NCBI GenBank assembly: GCA_018902385.1
Contig: JABSSW010000008.1
Span: 248,001 to 312,000 of the forward strand
Reading direction: 5' to 3'
Origin: Physcia stellaris
Taxonomy: Eukaryota; Ascomycota; Lecanoromycetes; Caliciales; Physciaceae
Length of the DNA stretch: 64,000 bases
Shown here: positions 32,886 to 48,800 of the stretch, one piece after another
How positions within the stretch are numbered: the stretch's first letter is position 1
Layout: every line of letters begins with the position of its first letter
Program-made: the position numbers and the translations under genes
Notes under the pieces: model-generated
What the model saw: only the letters and a program-made list of their open reading frames with translations
The model's database searches: none
What the model was told of the DNA's origin: nothing

Positions 32886-35800
32886 TGTAAAATTCAAAAA
32901 ATATGACATCAAAAATGTATAACAGAAACGATTGTATGATTAAATTAATAATTGCAAAATTAATTATTTTACAAATTTTTGTTTATATAATCAATCAATT
33001 TGTTCAATCGTACACACATTTCGAAATCTAATCGAAAATATGAACTTGTTGAATTCAATCGAAAATTTGATGTTAACGTGATCAAATTGATCGTTTTCAT
33101 GATTTATCGAATTTCGATGATCGAATTGTTTGATATAATTTTATCGAAATTCGATTCGCAATGTTTTGTTGATTTGAATTCTGAATATTTTACATGCGTT
33201 TTTTTCTTAACATAGAAATTTTTTGAAATGATTAACATTTTTCGACATGTTTCGCAATAAAAATTCGTTAAATTTGTGTAAATATGATTTTTTTTTAAAT
33301 TTAAAAAATCGTCAATTTGTAATCGCGATTTTCGCATTTGAAATCGTTGAATTGAAAAATCATTGTCATCGTGATTTTCGCATTTGAATATTTTTCATTT
33401 CGATTTTTAGTCAATTTACGTTAAAAATCTGAAAATACATTTTTTTAAATGATTCAAAAAAACATGATTTGATGATTTTATTATTTGTTGCTTTTAAAAT
33501 CGAAAATCTGATTTCGTACAATTCACAATTTTCGATTTGATAATTAACAACTAATTGATTGACAATGAATTTTGAATTCGAATCGTTTTTTATTTTTTTG
33601 TTATTTTTTTTCGTATATCGAATTCATGAAAAATTTAAACGCGAAAGACGTCGTTGTCGCGATCGCATTCGATATATCAGATTTCGAAATTTTTTTTTTT
33701 TTCATTTCACATTTATTTCGTCGTTCAATCAAATCGAACAATAATTTCTGAAAATATTTTTGACACGATTGATTCTTTATGCGTCGTAAATTCTAAATAA
33801 TAAATAACATTGAATTACGTGTAAAGATTGAATTTTTTTGTTAAAAACAAAAATGTGAAAAAAATGAATTGTAAATTATCGAGAAGTTTCGATTTATAAA
33901 TTTTAATTACATGTGAAAAAGAAATTTTTTTCGTTTTTTTTCGTTAAAGTTAATCATTTCAACGAACAAACATTCAAATCAAACAAATCAAATCGTCGAT
34001 GACATTTAACATTTTTTGTCAACGATTTCATCGTGAAAATTACATTTATTTGACGTCGAACGCGTCGACGATTGATAATTTTGTTGACATCATTTTTTTT
34101 TTGAATTATTCATGTGAAATTTTCGAAACATATTTTTTAAATGTTTAATTATTGCAATTGACTTTCAAATACGTTTTTCGTAATTTTTTCATTGAATCAA
34201 ATAATAAAATTCTGATTCATTGTATGATTTATTCGAAATTTGATTTTCTTTATAAATTTTGTTGTTCAAAATGATTTCAATTCAGAATTTTTCGTTCGTA
34301 AATTTTTCGTCATTTTCGATATTCGATTGATACGTGAATTTTAACGAATTTTTTTTTTTTTAGATTTGATTTTTTTCAACAACGAAACGTGAAAAACGTC
34401 ATGAATTCGTCAACGTTTGAATATTTCGAATTGATATATTTGATTTTTTATTGTTTTAAATATTTTGAATGAATCGAAAAATTTTCATTCGAATTTTTTA
34501 TTGCGTTTGATGCGAATGTTTTTGTCATTGACGTTGACGTAATTTTTTACGTAAAAACGTTTTATTTTTGTTTTTGCATTTTTGTATTTGATTTGTTGTT
34601 TTTGTGCGTATGTTAAATTGATTTTCAATATTTTCATCAATTCGATCAATTTTTCGACATGTTTTTTCGCAAATTTTGATTTAATTTTGAAATTTGCAAA
34701 TTTTTCGAAAAACATTCTTGAAATATATTTTTGCATTGTTACAAAAAACGACATTTGCGTTGACGTATGTTTATTGTTATTGTAAACAAATTCAATCATC
34801 AAAAATAAATTTATTCAATAATTTTGTTAAAAATTGACGTAAATTTTGAAATATTGTTTCATGATTAAGTTTTGACGTTTCGTTTGATCATTTGTTTACG
34901 AATAATAAATCGTGAATAATTTAAATTTGATTTTTAAAGCATAACATAAAACGTCGTGTTATTTCGAAATAAAAATCGATTTTTTGTTTGTTGTTATCGA
35001 TGAAAAAAAATCATGAAATTTAATGATTTTTCGAATCAATATTTCGACGAAATTTTTTGCGATTATTGTTTTTTTGATCGAAATGTAATGTGTCATTTTC
35101 GTTAAACGATTTACGACAACGAATATTGAATTATACGTTGTTTTGTTTCATGTTTTGTTTTCAAATAAATTTGTCACGAAATTCATAATAATGTCAATTC
35201 ATTTGAATTTCGATATAAAAAAAACGATAATTTTTCGTATGATTTGTAACGAAATGTTTTGTTTCTTTTGCAAATTGCACATGTTTCGTAATATTTTTTT
35301 ATTTGTGTTCGCATGTTTGAATCATGTTAAATTTTTTTTTTTCGTTCGATCAATAATATTTTCGTCGTATTAATTTCAAAATACGTTTTACATCGAAATG
35401 ATTTGCGAAAAAATTGTCATGATTTGTTTTTATGACGTTTTTTTTTTAATTCGATGAAACGTACAAACGATTTTCGTGTTACAATATTTTTTTTTCGTTT
35501 ATTCAAAACGAATGTGATTTTTCAAAAATAATTAATTTTTGTTTCATTTGAATCGCACAAAAATTTTCTTTTAACAATGAACGAATCAATTCGACAAAAT
35601 TGTTAATGATTTTATTGTCGTATGTTGCATCATGTTTATGAATATGTTTTCGCGCAATCATTTCGTCGATCGATTCGAAAATCGTTATATTATTTAATAT
35701 TAATGTTTTTCATTCGTTGATAATCACGTTTGATATATTTGAAACGTCAAAAAAATCATTCGAAAAATTGTTATTTTTATTTTTTTCATTGAATTTGAAC

Positions 35801-37540
35801 ATCGTTGTTTTGATTTCGTTCACATAAATCGAAAATTCGTTTAAATTCGTTTGTAAAAATTGTCGCAAACGCGTCAAAATTTGACGATTGTTTTCAATTT
35901 TATTTTCGATGATCGTCATGTAATCAAATCGTTTTGACAAATCGTTCGCAAAATTTTTATTGTCGAAACGATAATCGATGACAAAATTGTAACGTGACAA
36001 TTTTTGTGTTCATCGTATTTGTCGAAATGATAATTTTGTTGTAATCATGAAACGATTGAGATTTCGATGATTCGTCAAAACGAAAATTTGTTTTTTCGTT
36101 TTTTTCAAATAATGACGTCAATGTTTAAATGCGAAAATTATGATCAAAAATTTTTTGTCGTGAATTTCATAATTACATTTCGCGAATATCATTTTTTTCG
36201 AAAAATAAATTATCGAATGTCAATGATTTTTGTCGTTTGATTGATAAAATATTTTTTTTATTGTTTTATTCGAAACGTCGATTTTTACACGAATGAATTT
36301 AATCGAATCGAAATGTTACAAAACAGAAATTTTTTATAAACGTTTTGCGTAATCGTTTAAATGATTCGAAAATTTCGAAAATCAAAAATTCGTTCGATAA
36401 TCGTTTTTTATTGTAATTTTTATTTCGATTTTGTTTTTTTTTAGTTTTTTTTAATGAAATTTTGTTAATTTTTTTAACATGAAAATCAAAAATAATGTCA
36501 ATTTATTGAAATTTTTGATAAATCGTTTATAAAAAATGTACAATTCGAAAATTTCGAAAATTTCGAACACGTTTTTAAATGTAAATCAATTTTATATGAT
36601 TTCGATTTTGTTTTGTTGCATTTGCATTTTTTCGATGAAACGATAAAATTTAAAAATTCGATATTATTTTTGAAAAATTTACATTTTTTCATGTTAAAAA
36701 AAATTTGTGCTTTTTTAAACGATTTAATATTCATTTGACGTTTTCGACGTGTTATGTTTCGTTTTTGAAATAAATAATTATATCGTTCAAATAAACAATG
36801 ATCGACAAATTTAATCGTTCGATCAAAATTTTGTTGACGAAATTTTGAAACGTTGCAAATACATTAATGAAATCGAAAAACATAACGATATATTCAAAAT
36901 ATTCGTATCGTGTTTTGAACGTTGTTTTTCATTCGTTTTTTTTAATACGAAATCGATTGTAAATCGTTATCATGTCAAAATTTGTATATTTGCGAATTTT
37001 GTTTAAACGATTCAAACTTTCATCGATTAATGATAAAAAATATTTATTTTTGATCGTTAAAAAATTAAGACTTTTGTAATTTACGTATAATCGTAAAATT
37101 TCGTTTTTTTTTTTAATGAAATAATTATTTTTTTTAATGAAAACTTTTTTAGTATTTTTTTTAAAAAAGTCGACATATTTCTTTCAAATGTAATTGATTT
37201 TCGAATTGTTTTTGATTTTGACGTTTCAAAATAATTGTGCGATAAATTTTTCTTCAAAAAATTACAACAAAAAAAATTTAATTTTGTTAAAATTTTTGAC
37301 GTAATCGTTCATTTGATTTATGTCGAATTGATTTTTCATTTTTCAAACGTATTGAATTCATTTTTTATAATTATTTTTCACGAATAATTTTGATTTGTTT
37401 TTCATTATCTTAATGTAAAACGATTTTTTTTTAAAAACAAAAATTTGAACGATCTAAAATACAAATGCACGTTGTAATGTTTTTATTCGAACATGTTGTT
37501 GTTGAATATATTCGATATTTTTTCATGATAACACAAATTT
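32886..37540 (-). mobile_element. Ty3/gypsy family A, 5'-truncated fossil copy
   Basis: One LTR of about 309 bp lies at 32886-33194 and corresponds to the 3' LTR of a minus-strand element. The adjoining sequence (33195 on) matches, in reverse, the region just inside the 3' LTR of the copy at 45876-52450. Integrase-like (about 34500), RNase H-like (about 35800) and reverse-transcriptase-like (about 36600) remnants follow in minus-strand order. Gag-side sequence extends to about 37540. The 5' LTR is missing. It is old and broken many times over. Confidence 0.7.
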
Positions 37541-37569
37541 GTTCGTGAATTTTTTCAAAAAAATTTCGT

Positions 37570-37834
37570 GCAAAGTTTCAGAATTAGATTTGAATCTGAT
37601 AAAATTGCGAAAATCGATATTTCGCAATTGCTTTGCGATTTCAACGATTTCGCATCTTAATAACATTTGCACTCAATAAATAAAACATACAAACGAAAAT
37701 TCGTTTTGAAATTCGAAATGAATTCTATTCAAATAATCAATAATATCAAAAATCGATCGAATGCGCATTGAGTTATGATCGAAATCACATCGAAACGTTG
37801 CAAACACTTGAGAAATTTGAATTTTCAAAAACGT
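37570..37834. repeat. Repeat F, copy 2
   Basis: Similar to 30042-30360. Element B inserted at its right edge. Confidence 0.5.
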
Positions 37835-40800
37835 ATCATGAATCGTGTTTGAATAAACGTATTATTGATTAACTAAACGAAAACAATAAATTTGCAAAAA
37901 CAAATAAATACAAAATGTTGAAATTGCAAACAATGTGCGACGTCAAATTTCAAATCACGTTAATTTCAACGTAAAATTAAAACATAATTCGTTGTTCGAT
38001 CACATATCAAATTAATTATTTATTTGTCAAATCTATTTGTCAAACATGTTCGTAACATTATTTTTTTTTTCGCGAACGTCGTTTCGACGATTCGTTGTTG
38101 TTTCGAAAATGAAAAATTTTGTTGAAAATTTTATTGATTGATTTGAATGTTTGTAAAATTCAAAAATTTCACGATTATCATTTTTCATTTTCAAATGTTT
38201 CGTTATTGTTTCAAAAATCGATAAAATTTGACAACAATTTTTGAAAATGTTTTTGACACGATTCAATTTTTCATGCGACGTAAATTTTGATTGTAAATAA
38301 CATCGAAACGATAACGAAAATTAAAAATTGCAAAAACGTTACGAAAATGAAATCGAAATGAATGTACGAAATTCGAAATTTTTAAATTTTAATTGAATGT
38401 AATTTCGATTAATGTCAACATGACGATTTTTTTGCGAAAACGACGACGATTCGTTGAAAAATTTGATTCGTTGAAAACGTTTTGAAATATTGAAATCAAC
38501 GTTTTAAACGACTTTGAATTTGCAATCGTGAAATAAATGCGATAAAAATCGTTCATTACGTCGCGAACATTATCAAATTTTTCGTTGTCGACATAATATC
38601 ATGTTCGATCATGCGATCAATTCGATCAATTGACACGATATTGAAAACGATTGTAATGATATCGAAATTTCAAAATATCGTTTATTTTTCATTCGAAATT
38701 TTCGTTAATTATAACAAAATCAAAAAATTTATTGATTTGATTTTCGAATAAATTACGAAAATTTTTGCGAAAAAATCAACAAATGAAACATATCGTAAAT
38801 ATGCATAATTTCAAACAATTCGAATCGATAAAATTGTTCATACGTTGTAATATTTTGTAAAAATTTAATTTTTTGTCATCGAGTTTGTCAAACGATTTGA
38901 TCGTTTTGATGTTTCGTCGATCGAAAAAAACGAAATTTTTTTCGACGTATTTTACGATTTTTCGATGTTTGTTGATTTGAATTGTCATACGTTTTTGAAT
39001 CATTTTTGCATGATTTCGTACGTAATTAAAAATATTTTGTATCGTGTCGATAATATTTTTTGTTTTAATGATCAAAAATCGTTTTTTCGTTGTAATATAC
39101 GAAATAAAATTTGATGAAAAATTCATACGAAAATGAAAATTTTTATTGATAAAAAATGAAAATAATTTTGTTGTTACAAATACGACGTTGTTGTTTGCAA
39201 ATTCGATCATGAATAATCAAACGTTTCAATCGTTTTGTATGTAATTGCAATATTGTCGCAATTGTTTTTCGATATTTTGATTGATTTTTTCGATTTGTTT
39301 ATCGATTTTTGAATAAAAAACGATGAAAAATTTACATTTGATGTCGAAAATTCGACAAAATGTTTGTCAAACGAACGATATGAATTGAAAATTTCGATCA
39401 AACGTTATCGAAAAAAATAATTCATATGTACGAAATACGTAATTGATGAATATTTTGATCGTGATTTTAACATTGATATTTTCGTCGTCGACGATACAAA
39501 ACACGTAATAACGTTTTTTGTTAAAATTGTTAATTATCGTGTATATGACATTATAATCGTAAACGTCGAACAATTCGATGATGAAATTCATTGATATGTC
39601 GATTCAACGTTGCAAAAATATAATCAAAAAAATAAATAAATCGTTTTTGCGATTTTTGAAAATTTTCGTGCGTTGACATTTATGACAATTGCGTACGTAT
39701 CGACGAATCGTTTTGCGCATGTTGAATCAATAATAATCGCGACGTATAAAATTTTTCATGCGATTAAATTTTGAATGTTTCGAAACAAAAAATTCATGAA
39801 TTTTTTTGAAAAAATCAACGAATAAAAAAACATCGACGAATATTCAAAATCGATTTTTTCGATATAAAACGTCGTTTTTTTCAATGCAATTTCGTAAATC
39901 AATTTCATTCATTGAAATGAAATTTTGTTCGATAATTTCACGATAAATCGTGCAATCATCGTCAATTTTGTTAACAACAAAAATTCGTTCATAAATAAAT
40001 TCGTCAATTTTCATCGCGTGAATTTCGAATCGTTTCGAAATAAACAATATTTGTTTTCGATATTGATGTCGTTCGTCAATATCGTTTTTTGATCGTGAAT
40101 CAAACATACGAATCAAAAAATATTTGTTTTAACGTTTTGAATTTCGAATTAAAATTGAATGACAATATTGAATTTCGAAAAAATTTCTGTTCAACGAATT
40201 TAACGAAAAATTAATTTTTTTGACGTCATGAAAATTTTCAAATTTTTGTGATCGATGAAAATTTTGATCGATTTTTCAATGTTTTTAAATTCAAAACGTC
40301 AATGTTTTAAACAACGAATAATGATCAACAATTTTTTGTTATAAATTTCGTAATTGCATTCGATTGAAATCATGTTGCGATTATAAAAAACAACGAAATG
40401 CAAAATTTTTTCGTCATCGTATTGAAATAATATTTTCGCATTGACGTAATCAAAAAAGTCAATTTTCAAAATGATTTGTTTGATTCGATCGTAATGTCGT
40501 AATATGAAAATTTCGATCATCGTTTTTTTGAAAAAATTGAAAATTTTTTCGATTTCAACGATTCATTCGAAATTCACGAACTTTTTGATTATTCGAATGA
40601 AAATTCGAATTTTTTTCGAAAAATCACGAATGAATCGTCTGTAAAAATTGACGAAATTCACGAAAATTTGTATTTTTTTCAAATTTGTAAAACGTTTTCA
40701 ATTGACAATGATTTTTATTTTTTTCGAATTTATGCGAAAATCATTCATCGATAATATGACGTTCAAAAAAATCATTTTTTTTTGAAAAATTCGCATTTTT

Positions 40801-43800
40801 CAATATTCATTTGTAATTCGATTTTTTTGAATTTTTTCAACATTTTACGAACGTGAACGATGTGTTTTTTTTAAATTTGTTGTAAATGAAAATATTATTT
40901 AAATAAATTTGATAAAAATCGTTCAAAAAATTGAACAACAAATCGTTCATATAATGTTGTCAATTTGCGAATTTGTTGATCAATTCGAAAAATAATATTC
41001 GATATTTGTACGATTTCATGAAAATAACGAATATGATGAATTTTTCATTTTTTTCATTCATTCGAAATTTGTTGAAAATCGATATGATATTCAATTTGAT
41101 CAAATATTTGCAATTTTGCATTTTAATTAAAATTTTTTCGATCAAAAAAATGAAATATCGATTGCGTTTCGTGATGTGATTAAATCGTCGATAATTCACA
41201 CACAAACGTAATTGATCATTTGATTTGATTGCAAATAAAACGAACGAAACGTATGTTGTTTGATTGAATACGATAAAATTTTTTTGAAAATTATTTTTCA
41301 AATATTTTTGAATTTTGAAATTTGAATTCGAACAAAAAATATATTCGATTTCGAAACAATGTATTGTTATCGTTTAAAAATTCGATTTTGTGATCGTAAA
41401 TTCGATGCGACGACAATTCAATTGTTTTTGAAAATCGAATATTTTTGACAAATGTTTGAAATATTTCGATATTTTTTTCATTATACGTTCAAAAATCGAT
41501 TTGATTTGTTCGTGTTTCAAAATTTTTTGATCATGACGACAATTTTCAACGATTCAAAATTTGTTCGCAATGTTTTGAATGCGAAATCGATTTGATTGAT
41601 CGTAATGAAAAAACATTGCATTTTTGTTTTCGATTTTTGAAATCGACGAATAAACAAAAAAAATCGCATTAATCATCGCGATATTCATCGAATTATTTGA
41701 ATTCAATTTCGAAAATGAAAAAATTTCGAATTGTTATTTTTTGATTTTTCAACGTTTGTTGCGTTGTTTTTTCAAAAAAATTTTTAACGAATGTCGTTTT
41801 CGTAATCGTTGTGATATCAATTTTTAAACGATTTGATTCAACGACGAACGATTTTTCATTTTGATCGATTTTCGAATGAATAAAACAATCGAAACATTTT
41901 GAATCGAATATGTTTGATTCGTTTTGTACATAAAACGTTGAAAAATTAAATTGCGAACGAAATAAAATCGTATATCGAAATTTTATTGTAACAATATGTT
42001 TCGCGTTATTTGTTTTCGATAAAAAAACATCGCGACGTCAATTAAATACGTTTTATCGACGATTTGAATCAAAAATTTTCAAACGTCGAATTTGCATTGT
42101 TTTGATGAATATATTGTCATGATGATTACATTTGAACGATTTGAAAATCAATTTATCGTAAATTATATTCAAAATAATTTCATGTTTGTTCATTCACGAT
42201 TTTTTTAAAATTATCGAATGATTGTTCAAATCGATAATGAACAAAAAAATTGTCAATTCGAAATGCAAATCAATTGTCAATTTGAAATAAATGACATGAA
42301 TTATTTGAAAAAATTTGACGATCGTCGAATTCGATAATGAATTTCGATTTTAATAAAAATACGAAATTCATGTTCAATATGTTGCATACAAATTGCGCAA
42401 TTTTTTTATTAATGAAAATATAATCAATTGCATCAATGTTTATTAAAATTTCTAATTTATGTTTATTATCGTTGAATGACAACGTACAATTGATAATTAA
42501 AAATCGTTTGACAAAAAAATCAAACAATTCGTCATGATGAATAAAAAAATTTTAAACATTTATCAATCGCGTTTTTGATGTGAATTATCAATTTTTCGAA
42601 TCAAATTCGTTCGATTCGTTGATTATGTTCATGTAAAACATTTGCATTTTGTGTCAATGACGTTTTTGATGTTTGTAAACGTTCGAATATTTTTTCATAC
42701 GTGATCGATTTTATCGCATGTGAAACATTTGTTCGTGACGATTAATTTGTCGATTATCGAATTACGAATTTTGATTTCAACGTTAAAATGAAAATGAACT
42801 GACAAATTTCACGAAAAAATCGAAAAATGACAAATTTCGTAAAAAACATCGAAATCGAAACGACAAAAATTGATTTGAATTGAAACAATTCAAAACGTTG
42901 TTGACGTGTCGCGATTTTTTTTTCGAAAATTCGATTGTCGATTGTATATTTGTTGCAAAATGATTCGAATTTTATCGAACGTAATAAATTCGCGAAAATA
43001 TACATTCATCGTTTTTTTCAAATTTCAAAAAATTTTGTTCATTAATTTTTCGATTTTGATGATTTCGTTATAATAATTGAATTGTTAAAACGAAAAAAAT
43101 GAAATAAAAAAATTGAAAATTTTGAATATTCATGATCAATGTTCGAAATTGATTACGCATATTGCGTTTGAAATCAAAATTTTCGTAAATAAATTCAAAA
43201 ATTTCAACATCATATGTCAAATTTTGAAATGAAATATCAATATCACGAATCGATTGTATATGATTATCGACATTATTTTCAATTCAATCAATCACAATAA
43301 TGATGCGATCATGTTCGTGTCGTAATAATCAACGTTGATCGTCATTTTATCGTGTATTTTTGTTTTTCAAACACGTCAAATAATTTTATTTCATCGATGA
43401 ATTTAAAAAAATTTGAATGAATTTTTGAAACGTCGTTTGTTTTTTTGAAAAAATTAATTACGTTGATTTTATCGTCGTTTTTTTATCGTCGACGTCAAAA
43501 TTTCGTGTACGATCGCGAATCTTGATCGACAAAACGTCGTGATTTTTAAAAAAAAAATGTAATTTTTTGTTTGATCAAAAATAAATCGCGCGTTTTTTTC
43601 GTATTCGTTTTTCAAAATATTCAATTTTCGACGAATTTTATTTAATTCGACATTCGTATTGATCAATTCGTCACGATCGACGTTGACAATGTTGTACAAA
43701 TTTTGATATTGAATTAAAACGTTCAAATAATTGTCACGATCGATACGTAATCGATTAAATTTTTTAAAAAATCGACGATTTTTTGATTGATTTATCATTT

Positions 43801-44527
43801 CAATTGATCGATAATGACAATATTCAAAAAATGAATGATTTCGTTATTTTTCATTTTTATGAATTCGATCGTTAATACAAATCGACGACGTTTGAATTGA
43901 TCAACGAAATTTTCGTCAAAAAAATTGTCATTAATTTTATGCAACATACGATTCACGTTGACGCGTAACGTTTTGAAACGTTGTTTCATCGAAATAAAAA
44001 ATTCGAAAAAAGTTGTTTCGTGATGATTTCGAATCATAATTGAAAATGAAAAATTGAAAATGATAAAAAGAAAAAAAATTAATCGTGTCAATTTTCGTTT
44101 TTTATCGTCGATTGCGTGAAAATTCGATTTGTTATTTTACGATTTTCGTTAAATGTTTCGTCAAAAAAATTTTTTTGAATCGTTTGTTTGATCAACAAAA
44201 CTTTTCGTCGTTTGTTTCGTCAAAAGAATTTAATCGATTTGAAATTTTATTTTTGAACGTTCGCGTATCACGACGAGCGATAAAAATTGAAAACTTATTG
44301 TAATATCATGAATCGTGTTTGAATAAACGTATTATTGACTAATGAAACGAAAACAATAAATTTGCAAAAACAAATAAATACAAAATGTTGAAATTGCAAA
44401 CAATGTGCGACGTTAAATTTCAAATCACGTTAATTTCAACGTAAAATTAAAACATAATTCGCTATTCGATCACATGATATATCAATTATTTATTTGTCAA
44501 ATTTATTTGTCAAACATGTTCGTAACA
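37835..44527 (-). mobile_element. Ty3/gypsy element B, full-length fossil
   Basis: Two direct LTRs of 223 bp at 37835-38057 and 44305-44527 bound a 6.7-kb element. On the minus strand the LTR begins TGTTACGAACATG. Flanking five-base words AACGT (37830-37834) and AATGT (44528-44532) look like one target duplication with later mutation. On the minus strand, gag-like (about 43.5-44.1 kb), protease-like (42.3-42.5), reverse transcriptase (41.0-41.3), RNase H (40.3-40.5) and integrase (38.8-39.6) remnants occur in gypsy order. It is complete in length, with dozens of breaks, and strongly mutated. The LTR start resembles that of element C. Confidence 0.8.
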
Positions 44528-45470
44528 AATGTCAATGTTTTCAAATTAATATGTGAAATTGTAACGAAATTTTTTTTTTTTAGTTTTTATTTGTTTCAAA
44601 AACGAAACATAAAATATATTATGAATTCATCGTCGTTTGAATATATTTATACGATAAATTTGATTTTTATAATTTCGAATATTTTGAATGATTAAAAAAA
44701 TTTTCATTTTAATTTTTTATTTCGTTTAATATTGAACGAATATGAATGATTGTCATTTATTGCAATGCAATATTATCGAAATTACGTACAAAAATAAATA
44801 CAATTTGATTGCGCAAATGTTTTTAATAATGATCGATTTTGACACGTTTCGTTTAATCGATCAATCAGAAATTTTGATTTTATTCGTGTTTATATTTCAA
44901 TTTTTTGTCATCGTATTTTTTAACATTTTCATTCGATGACAAATATTCATTGTATTCGTGAATGCGATTTTAAAAATTGAATTTCAATTTTTGCATTGAT
45001 TGTGATTTTTCATTGAATGTTAATTCGTGCAACGACGTAATTTTCATTGAATTTCAATTTTTACGTTTATTAATGAAAAAAACATTGAATTTTTTTCATC
45101 AAAAAATCGAATTCGAACGATTTCGAAAAAAATTATTTTGAATTATTATGCAATTCGAATATGAATACGATCAACGAATTTTTGTTTTCAATCATAATTT
45201 GTTAAATTCGTACAATCGAATTATTATCGTTTTAAAATAAAAAAAATGACGTGATTTTCATCAAATTCGAATTTTTTTAATTATTGACGAAAAAAACACT
45301 GATTTTTTTTGATCAAAAAATTAAATTCGAACGATTTCAAAAAAAATCATTTTGAATTATTATGCAATTCAAATTTGAACACGATCAACAAATTTTTGTT
45401 TTCGATCATGATTCGTCAAATGTGTACGATTAAATCATCAACATTTTAACATAAAAAAAACAATTTTAAT
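44528..45470. repeat. Retroelement fragment plus tandem duplication
   Basis: 44540-44770 resembles, on the minus strand, the region after the gypsy A integrase. 45065-45470 holds two copies of a unit of about 214 bp (landmark TATGCAATTC at 45147 and 45361). Both are fossils; the tandem unit may be an LTR or subterminal repeat of copia element D. Confidence 0.45.
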
Positions 45471-45875
45471 TATTGAAAAAAATTTAATTAATTTTCGATT
45501 TTTTCAATTTCAATTGTTTCACGAATTTTTTAAATTTATTTTTTGATAATGATTTAATCAAATTATTAATTATCATGTTTGCATTTGAAACGTAATTTAA
45601 TTGAATCAAATTTTTTGATACAAATTTTTGATGTTATGATAAATTACATTAATGTGTTTTGATCGTTCGTGAATATGTGCGTTTTTGATCAACAAATTAA
45701 CGATTTGATTATTTTTCAAAAATTGCATTGATAAACAAATTTTATGTTTATCGTTTTGAATGATTGTTATTTAATTCAATTCGATTTCGAAATATTTGAT
45801 AAAATTCAATTTTCGAAAAAATTGTGTTATTCATAATTTTTTTAACGCATGTCGATAAAATCATATATTCGATTT
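45470..45875 (-). mobile_element. Ty1/copia element D, 3' part of pol
   Basis: On the minus strand this continues the copia RNase H region that breaks off at 52456. Together they show that element A2 inserted into D. It contains the DDKHKICLS and HERSKHIN copia signatures in degraded form. Old fossil, broken many times. Confidence 0.65.
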
Positions 45876-48800
45876 TGTAAGAAATTCAAAATTCAAAACT
45901 TGCGAAACGAATTTCGTTTGCGAAATGAATTCGTCAAGAATTCAAATCAAACAGATTCGAAACATCAAATCGATTATATTTTGAAATAGCAATTTCGTCA
46001 TATTAATAAAATCAACGCAACAACGATTAACGCATCGATATTTGCGCACAAACGACAATTGATGTGTACGTTGCATTTAACAAAACGTGTATATAATGAA
46101 TTTTCTGAAAAATAATTAATTTTGCAATTATTAATTTAAAAATTATTTTGTTTTTTGTTATACATTTTTGATGTCATTATTTTACGAATTTTACATTTTA
46201 ATAATTATTGAATCATTCGATTAGCATCATTCATTGTATTTTTCATTTTTTTTTTTTTTTTCATCGAACTCGACGATGAATTCGTTTTTGATTTTTCAAA
46301 GTCAAATGTCGTCGCAAAAAAATATCGAACATATATAAGCAACAACACGCTCGATACGAAACATTACGAAACGCATCTAATTTCTCAATCGTTCAAATTA
46401 CTGTTTCTAAGAAAAAGTCATTTTATATCAAGATAATGAGAAACAAATCAGATTTCTTCTCGAAAAACAACTACGCAAAATGAATTCAATACGTTTGAAA
46501 AATGAAAAATCAATTTGATATGAATCAAATGAACGATTACGTCAAAAATTCTGATAAGATTAAATTTTTCTTTGTTGTCATCTTTTAAAAGAGAATTTAA
46601 CGCACATTTGCTATGAAAGCGTCAAGACAAAAAACAATAAAAATCGAAATTATATTTGAAAGAAGTATGTCGATTTTTTCAAAAAAAACATCAAAGACGC
46701 ATTCATTCGAAAGAAGAATAATTTCGAAAAGTATAAAAATTACAAGCAATTAGCTCATCAGTTAGTAAAAGATTACGACGCACAAAATCGTTTTGATTTC
46801 GAATTTACATTCAATCATGAAATTCTCGTCAACAATAAAGTTGCAAGATTTCGTACTGAATTTTACACAAAATAATCAGAACTTTTTGATCGAACAAGAT
46901 ATCGAGAACGACAAAAATCAGATTTTGAAACGTTTCAAACAGCGAAAAAACAACGAGCGCAAAAAACAGCGAAATATCAACAAGAATAAATTTGATAACG
47001 ACGTCAACAAACGCAAAAGAAATGATGAAAACTTCGATTCAGACGAAAATAACAATCAAAATCAATTCAATAGAAATCGAGAAAGAAATCGAAAAAATCG
47101 AAAAAACGATAAAAAATTCAAATCTAATAATTCTAATCGCGAATCAGTCAAGAATAAGAAGTTATGACGATGAATCAAGATCGAATACAAAAATATTCGA
47201 AATAACAACAAATGTATTGATTGCGACAAGTCTGAATGTAATATCAATGATTGCAAAAACATCAAATCGAATACGCACTCATTTGAAAAAATCTTTCGAA
47301 AATCGAAGTCAAAAAAGTAATCGATTTGATGATTTTCAATCAAATTGACACAAAGAAAAATTCAATATCAAACGAATGTATTAATTTTAATCATGACGAT
47401 TTCTTTACAATCGATATCGAGATCAAGAATGTCAAACGTCGTCGTCGAAAATTTCGCATGACTAAATGTAAGAAAACAATGATCAAGATGAACAAAAAAT
47501 CTGACGAAAAAGAAAAACTGAAATTCGAAATCGTCATGAATTTTGAAAAGCAAAAATTAATCTAATAAGTCATATTTTCGTTAAACAATTTGAATTAATA
47601 TTTTTCAACGTATCAAATTACGAGATCGTGACTATAGATAATCACTTTTTCAAAAACTATGAAGTTTATTTCGTTCAATTCGAAATACAAAACGAGAACG
47701 ACGTAAATCGTTTTTTCAATGATAATTTTCTAAAAACAAATCTCGCATGAAGTATAACGTTGAGTCTGTTCTGAATGCAATTGTCAAAAATCAATGTAAA
47801 TTGAAAAATCGATAAAATCGAATCGTGATTACTAATTGTAAAATCAATTCTTTTTACAACAAATCGTATCGAAAAAATTGAATAAAAAAAACTAATCAAC
47901 GCGATAATTAATAACAAAAAACAAATTTTTGTCATGTTCGTACGAATTATTCATAATGAAATGAAAAATTTAAATAACGTGCATATCGAACGAAAAGTTC
48001 AAATCGATTTTGTTTTCGCGAAAATTGAAAATAAATCAAATATCAAAATCATTATTTTCGAAATTTTGAAAAAGTTTGTTGATTTGACAAATGAAAACAA
48101 AATATATAAATTATTTGATTAAAAATCAAACGATCACGCAATAAATTTGAAATTTGACATAAAATTTTCATATAATTTCATTTATTCGTTGTCAAAAAAC
48201 GAATTTAAAATATTGCGAACATATTTGAATAAACATTTCAAAAACGATTTCATTCGATTTTTCATTTTTTCGATTGACGCATCAATTTTATTCGTCAAAA
48301 AAAAACGAAACGTTGAAATTATACGTGAATTACAAAAATTTGAATTTTTTAACGATCAAAAATAGATATTTTTTATCGTTAATTGATGAAAATTTGAATC
48401 GTTTAAACAAAATTCGCATTTATACAAATCTCGATATAATAACGACGTACAACAAATTTCGTATTAGAAAAGACGATGAGTGAAAAACAGCGTTTCGAAC
48501 ACGATATGAACATTTTGAATATATCGTTTTATTTTTTGATTTCATTAATGCATTTGCAACGTTTCAGAACTTTGTCAATAAAATTTTAGCGAAACGACTC
48601 GATTTCTGTGTCATAATATATTTCGACGATATCGTCATTTATTTTATGAATCGAAAGCAACATATCGAGAACGTCAAATGAATTCTTCAACGTTTAAAAA
48701 GCACAAACTTTTCATCAATATTGATAAATGCAAGTGATTTACGAACAGTATCGACTTTTTGAGCTTTGTCGTCTTTTCAAAGAGTGTGCAGATGCAAAAG

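Noticed and set aside
45065-45470. The 214-bp tandem pair as the LTRs of a tiny element
   Set aside because: The copies are directly adjacent with no interior and no target duplication, so a tandem duplication is simpler.
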